64,000 nucleotides of DNA from Lactiplantibacillus plantarum EGD-AQ4 (GTDB lineage Bacteria; Bacillota; Bacilli; Lactobacillales; Lactobacillaceae). The notes under the pieces were generated by a model. That model saw only the letters and a list, made by a program, of their open reading frames with translations. It was not told the DNA's origin and did not search any database. The stretch covers positions 145,923 to 209,922 of the forward strand of contig NZ_AVAQ01000034.1 in NCBI RefSeq assembly GCF_000463075.2, written 5' to 3'. Positions 48,460-55,969 of the stretch are shown here, one piece after another (the stretch's first letter is position 1; every line of letters begins with the position of its first letter). A program made the position numbers and the translations under genes.

Positions 48460-48690
48460 TTATTGTGCTGCACACTGTTCACAAAGTGGCATTAAATCTT
48501 TCAAATCCTCAACGGATGAGCCATTTTCTAAGAAGCAATTGACCATATCTAGCCAATATTCATCATCGGCACTAAAATGCGCGTTGACATCTTTGCAAGG
48601 TAATAACCCGGCCTTGGTGTAGGCGATGATTTTATCAGCAGCGACCCCACTATGGGCTGCTAATTGTTCCAGAGTCATTTCTCCCACCAT
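48460..48690 (-). CDS. Minimal MerR-type DNA-binding protein with a CxxC tail
   Basis: A 76-aa protein that consists almost only of a MerR winged helix: MTLEQLAAHSGVAADKIIAY is the helix-turn-helix and FSADDEYWLDMVNCFLENG with SVEDLKDLM the wing and following helix. It has no long coiled-coil dimerisation helix but ends CEQCAAQ; with another cysteine near the HTH end (LPCKDV) and one in the wing, a metal or redox role is possible but unproved. Start is uncertain among the ATG at 48690, GTG at 48687 and ATG at 48678. Confidence 0.7.
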   Translation of the reverse strand: MVGEMTLEQLAAHSGVAADKIIAYTKAGLLPCKDVNAHFSADDEYWLDMVNCFLENGSSVEDLKDLMPLCEQCAAQ

Positions 48691-48702
48691 TTGTCCTTTC
48701 AA

Positions 48703-49133
48703 AAAATCAATGTGATTATGTTACGCCCGCCACTATATAAATGCAAGCAAAAGTTTTATGGGCAATTAATTAAATTTCAGTGATAATTTTCTTCATTATT
48801 TTCACCAACTATAGTACACTGAAATTTAACCGTCCCTGCATCTAATGACATGACCTGGTGAACACTCGTGACCGCTGGCAATTGCGTGGTCCCTGCTGGC
48901 TATTCACCGAGCAGCCACGTCATGCTGCCGACTTGTCCTATCTAAGGCTGTTAACAGCCTGCGAACGTGCCATTCAAATTAACGTCGCTCGGACCGTTTA
49001 ACTCAAACATCGGCCAATCGCATTCTCCGAATCATCATCGAATGCCACTGGTCACACGTTTATACATAGGATTGTCGCCATCCGCGCACTACATCAATAT
49101 CGAATTAATTATTAAAATTGGAGGTCAACGTGT
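48703..49133 (+). other. Gene-free leader region upstream of azlC
   Basis: About 430 bp. It contains hairpins readable on the plus strand, CGTGG...TGCT with AGCA...CCACG (about 48883-48919) and the 16-bp palindrome AGGCTGTTAACAGCCT (48945-48960). It has no T-box consensus and no leader peptide of branched-chain codons that I could see. A -10-like TATAGT lies near 48812. Confidence 0.45.
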
Positions 49134-49835
49134 ATGGATTCTAGTTTATCTTTTCGTTCCGGCGTCAAGGACGTCATCCCAACCGTCTTTGGTTATATCG
49201 GCGTCGGCCTAGCGATGGGGATCGTCGCCAATACCAGCCACCTATCCGTGTGGGCGGTCTTATTGATGTCGCTGATTGTCTACGCCGGTTCAGCGCAATT
49301 TATTATTGTCAGCATGCTCCTCGCTGGCAGTCCCGTCTCAGCCATTGTCCTGTCGACTTTTTTAATCAACTCACGAATGATTCTGATGAGTATGTCGGTC
49401 GCCCAGTATTTTAAAAAAGATTCCCTATTGCAAAACGTCGGCCTGGGGTCACTCCTGACTGACGAGACGTTTGCACTCAGTATGAACAAGCTCAACCAAA
49501 CCGATCAACAACTCAAGCCACACTGGTTACACGCCGCTAATCTCGTCGCTTATTTGGTCTGGGCCGCCGCTACTGTGGTCGGTTGTTTACTCGGTAACTT
49601 GATTAGCGACCCCAACCAGTTTGGACTGGACTTCGCCGTTGTCGGCATGTTCATTGGCTTACTTTACTTACAAATCATCACCGACCGCAGCAAATCACTA
49701 CCGACGCAGTTATGGGTCGTGTTGTTCGTGGCACTCGCGATGTATTTTTTGATGCGCTGGGTCCCCAGTAATCTAGCCTTGATTTTTGCGACCCTCCTCG
49801 GTTGCGGCTTTGGAATGGTGGTGAATCGAAAATGA
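49134..49835 (+). CDS. azlC: AzlC family branched-chain amino acid exporter, large subunit
   Basis: The 233-aa membrane protein has seven to eight helices and the AzlC signature GYIGVGLAMGIVANTSH (about 21-37) and VYAGSAQFIIVSMLLAG (about 53-69). It works with AzlD as a BrnFE-like exporter of leucine, isoleucine or valine and of analogues such as 4-azaleucine. GGAGG precedes the ATG. Its stop overlaps the azlD start (ATGA), so the pair is translationally coupled. Confidence 0.9.
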   Translation: MDSSLSFRSGVKDVIPTVFGYIGVGLAMGIVANTSHLSVWAVLLMSLIVYAGSAQFIIVSMLLAGSPVSAIVLSTFLINSRMILMSMSVAQYFKKDSLLQNVGLGSLLTDETFALSMNKLNQTDQQLKPHWLHAANLVAYLVWAAATVVGCLLGNLISDPNQFGLDFAVVGMFIGLLYLQIITDRSKSLPTQLWVVLFVALAMYFLMRWVPSNLALIFATLLGCGFGMVVNRK

Positions 49836-50158
49836 GCAGTTATATTCTCATCACGATTTTACTCTGTGGTCTCGTCACGTGGCTATCGCGGATCGTCCCG
49901 TTTGCCATCATTAAGAATCTGACGGTGCCCCACTGGATGATCAATTTTTTATCCTTTGTTCCGGTCGCCATTATGACCGCCATTTGGGTGGAAAGCCTAC
50001 TCGTTTATCATGCCGGGCACTGGCCGGGCTTCAACTTACCTAATATTTACGCCTCGATTCCAGCCATACTCGCGGGCGTGCTGACTAAGAGTCTCCTAGC
50101 AGTCGTCATTACTGGAATCGTCGCCATGGCCGCCCTCCGCTTCGTCGGTTGGGGCTAA
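49832..50158 (+). CDS. azlD: AzlD family branched-chain amino acid exporter, small subunit
   Basis: The 108-aa product has four helices and the family stretch TWLSRIVPFAIIKN near residue 15. The ATG at 49832 overlaps the azlC stop; a longer frame upstream is part of azlC. It is needed with AzlC for export in characterised systems. A terminator follows within 15 nt. Confidence 0.88.
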   Translation: MSSYILITILLCGLVTWLSRIVPFAIIKNLTVPHWMINFLSFVPVAIMTAIWVESLLVYHAGHWPGFNLPNIYASIPAILAGVLTKSLLAVVITGIVAMAALRFVGWG

Positions 50159-50170
50159 GCTGCACAATCA

Positions 50171-50205
50171 ATGCCATCACGCCATTTGGGTGTGGTGGCA
50201 TTTTT
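50171..50205 (+). terminator. Intrinsic terminator after azlCD
   Basis: ATGCCATCAC pairs with GTGGTGGCAT (one G-U pair) around GCCATTTGGGT, followed by TTTTA. Confidence 0.85.
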
Positions 50206-50473
50206 AGGTCAAATATCATTCAATCTGGACAAACACTAAGATTTTGGTGAATGAAAGCGTTCACTGCATCGTCATCGCTTTAACTTATGAATTAAAGCAA
50301 GTATAATGGTGAAAGTGTACGTTGCGATTGTCTACCTTAGCATTGGTAAGAATCCGTTACAATTGGCCAGATTGCTTTACTTTCGCCATTAAAACGGGTA
50401 AATTAACAACGAATCATCTGTACACAAGTTGAAGAGAACTGTCTAAATTTTAAAGAATGAGAGATGAACAGAC
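50206..50473 (+). other. Upstream region of asnB
   Basis: About 270 bp without a gene. A candidate promoter is TTTAAC, 17 nt, TATAAT (-10 near 50303-50308), giving a leader of about 160 nt. I looked for an asparagine T-box and found no T-box consensus or terminator. Confidence 0.45.
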
Positions 50474-52375
50474 ATGTGCGGTTTTGCTGGTTGCTTAACA
50501 GATCGGACCAAAGCGGATAACGCTGCATACGATCAAACCATCCATGAAATGACTAAAATGATTGTCCATCGGGGACCCGATGACGACGGTTATTTTGCTG
50601 ACGACAACATTACCATGGGGTTTCGGCGCCTGAGTATCATTGACTTAGCCGGTGGTCACCAACCTTTATCTTATGATAATGAACGTTACTGGATGACATT
50701 TAACGGTGAAATTTATAACTACGTTGAATTACGTGAACAACTCAAACAAGAAGGCTACGAATTCAAGACGAGTTCTGACTCCGAAGTTATTCTTGCGATG
50801 TACGCCAAATACCATGCCGACGCTACCAAGTACTTACGGGGAATGTTTGCATTCGTCATCTGGGATAAGCAAGAAAAAACGTTATTTGCTGCCCGCGACC
50901 AGTTCGGTATCAAACCGTTCTACTACGCCATCAGTGGTGATGACTTCTACTATGCTTCTGAAAGTAAAGCCATCTACAAAATCTTGAAGGACAAGACGTT
51001 TGACGAGAATGCCCTGCAAGATTACATGACGTTCCAGTTCGTTCCCGAACCTGAAACTTTAACCAAAGAAATTAAAATGTTGGCTCCTGGCTGCTCATTA
51101 ACGAAGCAACTCGGTTCAGCTCCTCGAATCGAACGTTACTACCACCGGGAATTCCACCCAGTCCAACGTTCTGAAGAAGATTATGCTCAAAAAATCAAGG
51201 ACGCCTTGATCGACTCCGTTAAGATTCACATGCGTTCCGATGTGCCCGTCGGCTCCTTCCTATCTGGTGGGATCGACTCGTCAATCATCGTGGCGATTGC
51301 GAAGAACTTTAATCCGCACCTCGAAACGATTTCTGTCGGTTTTGAACGTGAAGGTTACAGCGAATTAGACGTCGCTCAAGAAACGGCCGAAAAACTGGAC
51401 GTCAAGAACTACAGCATGACGATCACCCCAGAAGCCTTTATGAAGGCCTTCCCCCACTTTGTTTGGAGCATGGATGATCCGTTGGCTGACCCGGCCGCTG
51501 TGCCGCAGTACTTCTTAGCCAAAGAAGCGGTCAAACACGTCAAAGTTTGCTTGACCGGTGAAGGCGCGGATGAACTCTTCGGTGGTTACACGATCTATCA
51601 CGAACCTGAATCATTGAAGCCATTCCGTTATACGAAACCAATCAACGGCGCCCTCAAGCAGATCGCATTGATGATGCCTGAAGGGATGCGCGGTCGCTCA
51701 TTCTTAATGCGTGGGACCACGCCACTTGAAAACCGTTACGTTGGTAATGCCTTTATCTTTGGCGAACAAGAAAAGCAAAAGTTCTTTAAGCATTACAATC
51801 AGAACCATCCGTTCCAGTCCATCACCCAACCGTTCTACGATGAATCGGTCGACTATGATCCAATCAGTCGGATGCAATTCATCGACATGCACACTTGGTT
51901 GAATGGTGACTTGTTACACAATGCGGACCGGACCACGATGGCGCACAGTTTGGAACTCCGGACCCCATTTGTGGACCGCGAAGTCTACAACCTGGCCGCC
52001 GAGATTCCTGCTGACCTGCGTATCAGTCACGGCACCACCAAGTATATTTTGCGTAAAGCCGTTGAAGACATTGTGCCAGCCCACGTTTTGCATCGTAAAA
52101 AACTTGGGTTCCCAGTGCCAATTCGTTTCTGGCTCAAAGATGAAATGTATGATTGGGCTAAGCAAATCATCACCGACTCACAAACCGACCAATACTTCAA
52201 CAAGGACTACTTCTTGAAGCTCTTGGATGACCATCGCGCCGGTGTTCGCGATAACTCACGGAAACTCTGGACCGTCTTGACCTTCATGATGTGGCACAAG
52301 TTATACGTGGAATCCGACCACCTGATGGATAGTCCTGAAGCCAATGCAGTGGCCGAAAAAGTCGAGGAGTTTTAG
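50474..52375 (+). CDS. asnB: Asparagine synthase-like amidotransferase, AsnB1 type (meso-DAP amidation)
   Basis: A 633-aa class II glutamine amidotransferase: N-terminal Cys2 nucleophile in MCGFAGCLT, glutaminase domain to about 200, and a C-terminal ATP-pyrophosphatase domain with the PP-loop SGGIDSSI near 262 and CLTGEGADELFGGYTIY near 358. In L. plantarum the homologue AsnB1 was shown to amidate meso-diaminopimelate in peptidoglycan rather than make asparagine, and its loss harms growth. The placement here, 4 nt before a DapG-type aspartokinase and near murE with the meso-DAP signature, supports that role. I cannot exclude asparagine synthesis from sequence alone. Confidence 0.88.
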   Translation: MCGFAGCLTDRTKADNAAYDQTIHEMTKMIVHRGPDDDGYFADDNITMGFRRLSIIDLAGGHQPLSYDNERYWMTFNGEIYNYVELREQLKQEGYEFKTSSDSEVILAMYAKYHADATKYLRGMFAFVIWDKQEKTLFAARDQFGIKPFYYAISGDDFYYASESKAIYKILKDKTFDENALQDYMTFQFVPEPETLTKEIKMLAPGCSLTKQLGSAPRIERYYHREFHPVQRSEEDYAQKIKDALIDSVKIHMRSDVPVGSFLSGGIDSSIIVAIAKNFNPHLETISVGFEREGYSELDVAQETAEKLDVKNYSMTITPEAFMKAFPHFVWSMDDPLADPAAVPQYFLAKEAVKHVKVCLTGEGADELFGGYTIYHEPESLKPFRYTKPINGALKQIALMMPEGMRGRSFLMRGTTPLENRYVGNAFIFGEQEKQKFFKHYNQNHPFQSITQPFYDESVDYDPISRMQFIDMHTWLNGDLLHNADRTTMAHSLELRTPFVDREVYNLAAEIPADLRISHGTTKYILRKAVEDIVPAHVLHRKKLGFPVPIRFWLKDEMYDWAKQIITDSQTDQYFNKDYFLKLLDDHRAGVRDNSRKLWTVLTFMMWHKLYVESDHLMDSPEANAVAEKVEEF

Positions 52376-52379
52376 TCCA

Positions 52380-53582
52380 ATGGAAATTATTGTTCAAAAA
52401 TTTGGTGGCACTTCCGTCAAGGATGAGGCCGCTCGTCTTCAAGCCCTCAAGCACGTCCAATATGCGGTCGACCAGGGCGATAAAGTCATCGTCGTTGTCT
52501 CCGCGATTGGTCGTAAAGGCGCACCATATGCGACCGATTCACTCCTTGGATTAGTTGGCGCTGAACATTCCCGCCTGACAAATCGGGAATTGGATATGTT
52601 AGTCTCCGTTGGTGAAACGATCTCAACGGCGGTGTTCACGGAACTCGCCCGCAAACAAGGCTTGAACGTGACGGCGATGACGGGTCAAGATGCCGGCATT
52701 GTCACCAATGATGATTTTCAAAATGCCAAAATCTTGCGCGTTGATCCAAAACCAATCACCGATGCGTTCATTGATGCTGACGTGGTAGTCGTCACTGGTT
52801 TTCAAGGTGCAACTGAATCTGGTCACATCACGACGATTGGCCGCGGCGGTTCTGATACGTCCGCAGCCATCTTAGGAGCGGCCCTCAAGGCCAAACGCGT
52901 CGACATTTTTACCGACGTCAACGGGATGATGACCGCTGATCCACGGCTCGTCACGCACGCGCGGTTCATCAAAGCAATCAGCTACGAAGAACTCGCCAAC
53001 ATGGCTCACGAAGGCGCCAAGGTCATTCACCCGCGGGCCGTTGAAATTGCCGAGCAAGCCCACGTGCCAATGCGGATTCGCTCGACTTACCAGGAACCCG
53101 ATGAATTGGGTACCCTGGTCACTGACCGTACGACGACGCAAATCGAGCATTATCGGACCGTCACTGGGATTGCGCATCAGACCAATCTGACCCAGTTCAC
53201 GGTGCCAACTGACACGTTGAGTTCTAGCGAAATCTTTCAGCTGATGGCCCAACATGGGCTTAGTGTTGACTTCATCAACATCACGACCCATCAAGTTGTC
53301 TTTAACCTGGTGAACGGTGATGCGGATGTCGCGAAGAAGCTGTTGACGGATGCTCATGTACACTGCCAGGCAATCGCCGACTGTGCGAAAGTCTCAGTTG
53401 TCGGTGCTGGAATCACCGGGACTCCTGGTGTGACCGCACGCATCGTTACGGCACTGGCTGCTCAACATATTGACATTTTGCAATCAACGGATAGTTACAC
53501 CACGATTTGGGTGCTCGTTAAGCAAGCTGATTTAAAAGCTGCGATGAACGCACTTCATGATGAATTTTTAGGCATTGAATAA
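52380..53582 (+). CDS. Aspartokinase, DapG type
   Basis: Phosphorylates aspartate at the head of the lysine/threonine/meso-DAP pathway. The 400-aa product starts MEIIVQKFGGTSVKDEAARL with the kinase domain (KFGGTS, TTIGRGGSDTSA near 158) and two ACT domains (about 265-400; VGAGITGTPGVTARIV). Length and sequence are close to Bacillus DapG, the isozyme inhibited by meso-DAP. It is 4 nt after asnB, so the two are one operon. I use the ATG at 52380 with GAGGAG about 10 nt upstream, as the open frame starting at 52344 overlaps asnB. Confidence 0.9.
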   Translation: MEIIVQKFGGTSVKDEAARLQALKHVQYAVDQGDKVIVVVSAIGRKGAPYATDSLLGLVGAEHSRLTNRELDMLVSVGETISTAVFTELARKQGLNVTAMTGQDAGIVTNDDFQNAKILRVDPKPITDAFIDADVVVVTGFQGATESGHITTIGRGGSDTSAAILGAALKAKRVDIFTDVNGMMTADPRLVTHARFIKAISYEELANMAHEGAKVIHPRAVEIAEQAHVPMRIRSTYQEPDELGTLVTDRTTTQIEHYRTVTGIAHQTNLTQFTVPTDTLSSSEIFQLMAQHGLSVDFINITTHQVVFNLVNGDADVAKKLLTDAHVHCQAIADCAKVSVVGAGITGTPGVTARIVTALAAQHIDILQSTDSYTTIWVLVKQADLKAAMNALHDEFLGIE

Positions 53583-53600
53583 GTAACCGTCGAATAAACG

Positions 53601-53646
53601 GACGTCGCCACAAGGATTAACGGTTAATTCTTGTGGCGACGTTTTT
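53601..53646 (+). terminator. Intrinsic terminator after asnB-aspartokinase
   Basis: ACGTCGCCACAAG pairs perfectly with CTTGTGGCGACGT and is followed by TTTTG. The loop holds a second small inverted pair, GGATTAACGGTTAATT. Confidence 0.92.
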
Positions 53647-53971
53647 GTTTACTGTCAATTCGAGCTAAGCTTCTGAAGTCGACAATCTGTTGCGCTATTT
53701 TCAGCTGTGTGTTCAGTGGGAATATTCAGCGCTTGAGCTCAGTTTCGCTTAAACTTCATTTCCTGAAACCCGCTGTTTAAATCGACAGTTCATGAAACTG
53801 CTGTTTGAGTCCTCATTTCCGGAAACCAGCCGTCAAACCCGATTAATGTCGCGTTCAGTTATCGCCAGTTGCAAATCGTTCAGGTGGATTTCTGTCCTCA
53901 TTTAGGGTGACAATTGCCGCATTTGCATGTATTCTAGAAACAGTAACTTTATTGAAAAGGACGCTAATACT
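53647..53971. other. Gene-free region upstream of murE with short imperfect repeats
   Basis: About 325 bp. It has three imperfect direct repeats of 28-29 bp at 53757-53785, 53786-53813 and 53814-53842, each with a core close to CATTTCNGGAAACC...GTTT. I see no gene and no match to the large intergenic elements. A murE promoter is expected here but not clear. Confidence 0.5.
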
Positions 53972-55453
53972 ATGCAAGCAAGTCAATTAATTAATAGTTT
54001 AAAATTTAAGCAGGTTCGCCCCGCCCTAACCACGGATTTTGACGTGACCATGCTGACACAGGATACGCGCGAAGTTCAACCAGGCGCGATGTTCATCGCC
54101 GTCGTCGGTTACCACGTTGACGGTCATGACTTGGTCGGCCAAGCCATCGAAAAAGGGGCCAAAATCATCGTCGCCTCTAAACCACTCGATGTCGAGGTAC
54201 CCGTGATCTACGTTGAAAACACCGAACGGGCGATGGCAATTTTAGCCGACGTCTTCTACGGTGCACCTAGTCAAAAGATGCGGATGATTGGTGTGACCGG
54301 GACTAACGGGAAAACCACGGTCACCCATTTGATTGAACAGATTTATCGCGACCAACAACAAGCCACCGGCCTGATTGGGACGATGTATCGCAAGATCAAA
54401 GATGAAAAGCTGCCAACTGCCAACACGACCCCCGATTCAATTACGACGCAACGAACCTTGGCCGCCATGCGCGATGCCGGCGTTGAAACGGTCGCCATGG
54501 AAGTTTCCTCAATCGCGCTAGTCCTCGGACGGGTCTGGGGCATCGATTACGATATCGCCGTCTTCACTAATTTGACCCAGGATCATTTGGATTTCCACAA
54601 GACGATGGCCAAATACACGGAAGCCAAAGCCATGTTATTCGCTCAACTTGGCAATAAGTACAGCCCAGATGGTACCAACAAGGTCGCCGTTTTGAATACT
54701 GATGACCCCGTTGGCCGCGAGTTTGAACAGTACACCGCTGCCCACGTTTTGACGTTTGGTCTCAAACCTGACGCCATGATCAACGCCCAAAACGTCGAAA
54801 TCAAGAGTCATGGCACCGAATTTGACCTTTCCGTCTTCGGTCATGTCACCCACGTCACCATGCAATTGATTGGTCAATTCAACGTTTACAACATGCTGGC
54901 CGCCTTTGCCGCCGCCTATGCCAGTGGTATTCCAGAAGACCAGATCATCAAGTCTCTGGAAAAGGTCACCGGTGTTAAGGGTCGGTTCCAATCGGTTCCT
55001 TCACACACCGGCGTCAGCGTGATCGTGGATTACTCCCACACGCCAGATGGTTTATTGAACGCCCTTGAAACCATTCAAGACTTTGCGACGAAGGATATTT
55101 ACTGCGTCGTCGGCTGTGGTGGTGACCGTGATAAGACCAAACGGCCGAAAATGGCCAAAATCGCCGTGGAACACAGTACTAAGCCAATCTTCACCTCGGA
55201 CAATCCACGAACTGAAGACCCGACCATGATTCTCAAGGACATGGTTGCAGGGGTTCCTGATGCCAACGTGCCTGTCTACGAAGACCGCCACGAAGCGATT
55301 GCCAAGGCGATTGAAGCTGCACAACCCGGCGACGTCGTTTTAATCGCTGGTAAAGGCCACGAAGATTACCAAATCATCGGTCGGACCAAGCACCATTTCG
55401 ATGACAGCGAAGAAGCAGCTAAAGCACTCGCATTGAAACCAACGATTGACTAA
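53972..55453 (+). CDS. murE: UDP-MurNAc-tripeptide synthetase, meso-DAP type
   Basis: Adds the third stem-peptide residue to UDP-MurNAc-L-Ala-D-Glu. The 493-aa product has the Mur ligase ATP-loop GVTGTNGKTT (107-116), the central domain with AVFTNLTQDHLDFH, and the C-terminal DNPR motif (TSDNPRTEDP near 405), which in characterised MurE proteins marks meso-diaminopimelate rather than lysine addition. This agrees with the peptidoglycan of the plantarum group. I chose the ATG at 53972 (AAAAGGA upstream); the frame opens 15 codons earlier. Terminator follows. Confidence 0.93.
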   Translation: MQASQLINSLKFKQVRPALTTDFDVTMLTQDTREVQPGAMFIAVVGYHVDGHDLVGQAIEKGAKIIVASKPLDVEVPVIYVENTERAMAILADVFYGAPSQKMRMIGVTGTNGKTTVTHLIEQIYRDQQQATGLIGTMYRKIKDEKLPTANTTPDSITTQRTLAAMRDAGVETVAMEVSSIALVLGRVWGIDYDIAVFTNLTQDHLDFHKTMAKYTEAKAMLFAQLGNKYSPDGTNKVAVLNTDDPVGREFEQYTAAHVLTFGLKPDAMINAQNVEIKSHGTEFDLSVFGHVTHVTMQLIGQFNVYNMLAAFAAAYASGIPEDQIIKSLEKVTGVKGRFQSVPSHTGVSVIVDYSHTPDGLLNALETIQDFATKDIYCVVGCGGDRDKTKRPKMAKIAVEHSTKPIFTSDNPRTEDPTMILKDMVAGVPDANVPVYEDRHEAIAKAIEAAQPGDVVLIAGKGHEDYQIIGRTKHHFDDSEEAAKALALKPTID

Positions 55454-55467
55454 GATTATGGTTATTT

Positions 55468-55513
55468 AAAAGACCCAAGCAGAATTATTGTTAATTCTGT
55501 TTGGGTCTTTTTT
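55468..55513 (+). terminator. Intrinsic terminator after murE
   Basis: AAAAGACCCAAGCAGAATTA pairs with TAATTCTGTTTGGGTCTTTT (one mismatch), followed by TT; a very strong hairpin. Confidence 0.93.
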
Positions 55514-55554
55514 CGTCGACTGCGCTTCGGTTAATGCGTTTCGTACGCCGACAG

Positions 55555-55735
55555 TTGAGACTGGCTGACAACGTGATCAACCACTTTTTAAGTGCTGAGT
55601 TGGAAGCTTAAATCTGTCCAGCGTATTCCGGCATTGTGATCAATGCGCCAAAGGTATCGTAGGTGAAGTCGACCACTGCGGCTGATGCTGACTCAACCGT
55701 TTCCGTTTGGCCAAGCTGGCAACTTTCGACAACGA
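55555..55735 (+). repeat. Degenerate relic of the large intergenic element (block B and tail)
   Basis: This gene-free stretch between murE and the GPH transporter contains, in order, GGAAGCTTAAATCTGTCC, TTCCGGCATTGT and a tail ending GGCCAAGCTGGCAACTTTCGAC. These match GGCTTAAATCTGTGTCC, TTCCAGCATTGT and CAGCTGGCAGCTCTTGAAC of block B in copy 1. Most of the left arm is missing, so it looks like a decayed remnant. Confidence 0.5.
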
Positions 55736-55817
55736 ACCCAGCCCCTCTCCCGCTAGTCAGCCCCAAACCCGCATGACACCCGCTTCGGTTATTGACTGGT
55801 CAAACTATCACCTTTCT
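55736..55817. other. Short intergenic stretch upstream of the GPH operon
   Basis: Nothing recognisable apart from the promoter immediately to the right. Confidence 0.4.
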
Positions 55818-55880
55818 TTGACAATTAACCTAATTGGGAAATATAATTGTGATGATAAAAGGGGTTAATTATCATTACAA
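55818..55880 (+). promoter_or_regulatory. Promoter and inverted-repeat operator of the GPH transporter operon
   Basis: TTGACA (55818-55823), 18 nt, TATAAT (55842-55847). From the end of the -10, TTGTGATGATAA (55847-55858) and TTATCATTACAA (55869-55880) form a 12-bp inverted repeat with one mismatch and a 10-nt spacer, a centre-to-centre distance of 22 nt, suiting a dimeric or tetrameric repressor. Confidence 0.7.
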
Positions 55881-55969
55881 ATGTGTGTTATCATTTCAAC
55901 GCACAGTCTTCTTTGTCTGTTTAGGTTTAATTTGTTTGTTGGGGATTAAAACAGTTTGGGGGGATTATT

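Noticed and set aside
50206..50473. An asparagine T-box before asnB
   Set aside because: No T-box consensus (GGTGGNACCGCG) and no terminator in the leader.
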